The notes beneath the pieces were generated by a model, which made no database searches, was not told the origin of the DNA, and saw only the letters and a list, made by a program, of their open reading frames with translations. Shown here one piece after another: positions 13,232 to 14,171 of a DNA stretch of 14,171 nucleotides. The position numbers and the translations under genes are program-made. The first letter of the stretch is position 1; the number at the start of each line of letters is the position of its first letter. Source of the DNA: DATGKR01 sp035294565 (GTDB taxonomy: Bacteria; Actinomycetota; Acidimicrobiia; Acidimicrobiales; Palsa-688); contig DATGKR010000004.1 of the NCBI GenBank assembly GCA_035294565.1, positions 1 through 14,171 of the forward strand, in the 5' to 3' direction.

Positions 13232-14171
13232 CTACTCGGTGCCTCGCCGCCCGGCTGCTTTGGCGCGGTACATGGCGGCGTCGGCCCTGCGGATCACCTC
13301 CGTGGGAGTGTCGCCGGGCTGCGAGCAGGCGACGCCGACGCTCGCCGTTATCTCCAGCAGGTGCTCGCCTGTGTCGACCCGCCCGCGGGCCGCGCTGGCG
13401 AGGCGTCGCGCCAGGCCGGCCGGCTCGGCGCGGGTCGCTTCGGCCACCACGAGGAACTCGTCGCCCCCGAACCTGGCCACCAGGTCGGCTGGGCGCACCG
13501 TTTCGGCGAGCCACCCGGCGACCGCCCGCAGCACCTGGTCGCCGACCACATGCCCGTAGCGGTCGTTGAGCGCCTTGAACCCGTCGAGATCGACAAACGC
13601 CACCACCAGGGCGGCGTGGCGGTCGAGAAGCTCCTCGAGGCGCTGGTCGGCGGCGGCGCGGTTGGGGAGCATCGTCAGCGGGTCCTTGCGGGCCAGGTCC
13701 ATTAGGGCGTCCTGGGCTAGGCGCAACTTGGTGATGTTGTGGCCCGACACGACCACCCCGTTGACCGTCGGGTCGTCGCTCAGGTCCACGAGGCTGAGCT
13801 CGTAAGGGACAGCCGACCCGTCGGCGGCCGTCAGGGCCACCTCGACGGTCACCGGCTCCGAGGGTGCGGCGCCGAAACGGCCGCAGACTTCGAGGGAGTC
13901 CTCGAGCTTCGACCGGTGCTCGGGCGCCACCAGGTCGAGCAGCGCAGCGCCCTCCAGCGCCTCCTGGTCGCGCTGCAGGGCGCGGGTGACCGCCGCCGAC
14001 GCCGCTTTGATCGTCCCGTCCGGGGCGAGCAGCACCAGCAGGCTCGCCGCGTTGTGCACCACCGTCCTGAACACGGCGTCGTCGCTGCGCCCGACCTCCC
14101 AGCGGCGGCGCTCGGTGAGGTCGCGCACGGTCAGGACCAGGCAGCCCACCTCTGGGTCGTCGAGGCGGTTG
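13232..14171 (-). CDS. PAS-GGDEF diguanylate cyclase, 5'-truncated by the window edge
   Basis: This gene makes cyclic di-GMP from two GTP. The frame stays open to the window edge: the residues NRLDDPE precede the GTG at 14149 and continue a typical PAS ending (VGCLVLTVRDLTERR), so that GTG is internal and at least part of one more PAS domain is missing. Counting from it, a second PAS domain spans about residues 23-145 and the GGDEF domain about 150-300. The latter has DPLTMLPNRAA, VDLDGFKALNDRYGH and the intact catalytic FGGDEF (GGDEF at 228-232). RPAD at 219-222, five residues before GGDEF, is the RxxD inhibitory site, so product feedback is expected. No EAL domain or membrane helix is seen in the visible part. 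It is convergent with the wall-anchored protein gene. Confidence 0.93.
   Translation of the reverse strand, partial: NRLDDPEVGCLVLTVRDLTERRRWEVGRSDDAVFRTVVHNAASLLVLLAPDGTIKAASAAVTRALQRDQEALEGAALLDLVAPEHRSKLEDSLEVCGRFGAAPSEPVTVEVALTAADGSAVPYELSLVDLSDDPTVNGVVVSGHNITKLRLAQDALMDLARKDPLTMLPNRAAADQRLEELLDRHAALVVAFVDLDGFKALNDRYGHVVGDQVLRAVAGWLAETVRPADLVARFGGDEFLVVAEATRAEPAGLARRLASAARGRVDTGEHLLEITASVGVACSQPGDTPTEVIRRADAAMYRAKAAGRRGTE

Overview
The window is very GC-rich, with third codon positions mostly G or C, GTG and TTG starts next to good ribosome sites, a TAGACT-type -10 box and an LAxTG cell-wall sorting signal. Together these point to a high-GC actinobacterium. The gene mix (selenocysteine cassette, HpnR-type radical SAM enzyme, lipase maturation factor, nitronate monooxygenase) would fit a lineage such as Acidimicrobiia, but that placement is inference. 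No phage, transposon, CRISPR or plasmid signature was seen. No gap between genes exceeds about 160 bp.

Layout. (1) 1-1329, plus: the 3' part of an MFS transporter cut by the window edge. (2) 1263-5370, minus: a likely three-gene unit, transcribed hpnR-type radical SAM methylase -> nitronate monooxygenase -> NCS1 nucleobase permease. Its last gene overlaps the MFS gene tail to tail by 67 bp. (3) 5478-9471, minus: selA-selB-selD, joined by 4-bp start/stop overlaps. (4) 9495-9590, plus: selC, the tRNA for selenocysteine, placed head to head with selA only 23 bp away. The whole machinery for making and inserting selenocysteine is therefore in about 4.1 kb. (5) 9618-11460, minus: a lipase maturation factor (LMF1-like) membrane protein followed at once by a DCC-family CxxC thiol-disulfide protein. 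(6) 11481-13154, plus: a 74-residue two-helix membrane protein, then a secreted Ser/Thr/Pro-rich wall-anchored protein with a well-formed promoter. (7) 13232-14171, minus: the C-terminal part of a PAS-GGDEF diguanylate cyclase, separated from the wall protein by a strong hairpin.

How the genes work together. SelA converts Ser-tRNA(Sec) to Sec-tRNA(Sec) using selenophosphate from SelD. SelB carries this tRNA to UGA codons marked by SECIS hairpins. No selenoprotein gene is visible here, so the client proteins must lie elsewhere. The LMF/DCC pair looks like a membrane folding factor with a thiol-redox partner. The HpnR-like enzyme predicts 3-methylated hopanoids in the membrane.

The most unusual points are: the crowded selC/selA junction, where a TAGGCT box lies exactly one -10 distance before the first tRNA base; the atypical pairing of the tRNA(Sec) acceptor/T branch; a glycine where SelB-type GTPases should have the guanine-reading aspartate; and the LMF-DCC coupling.
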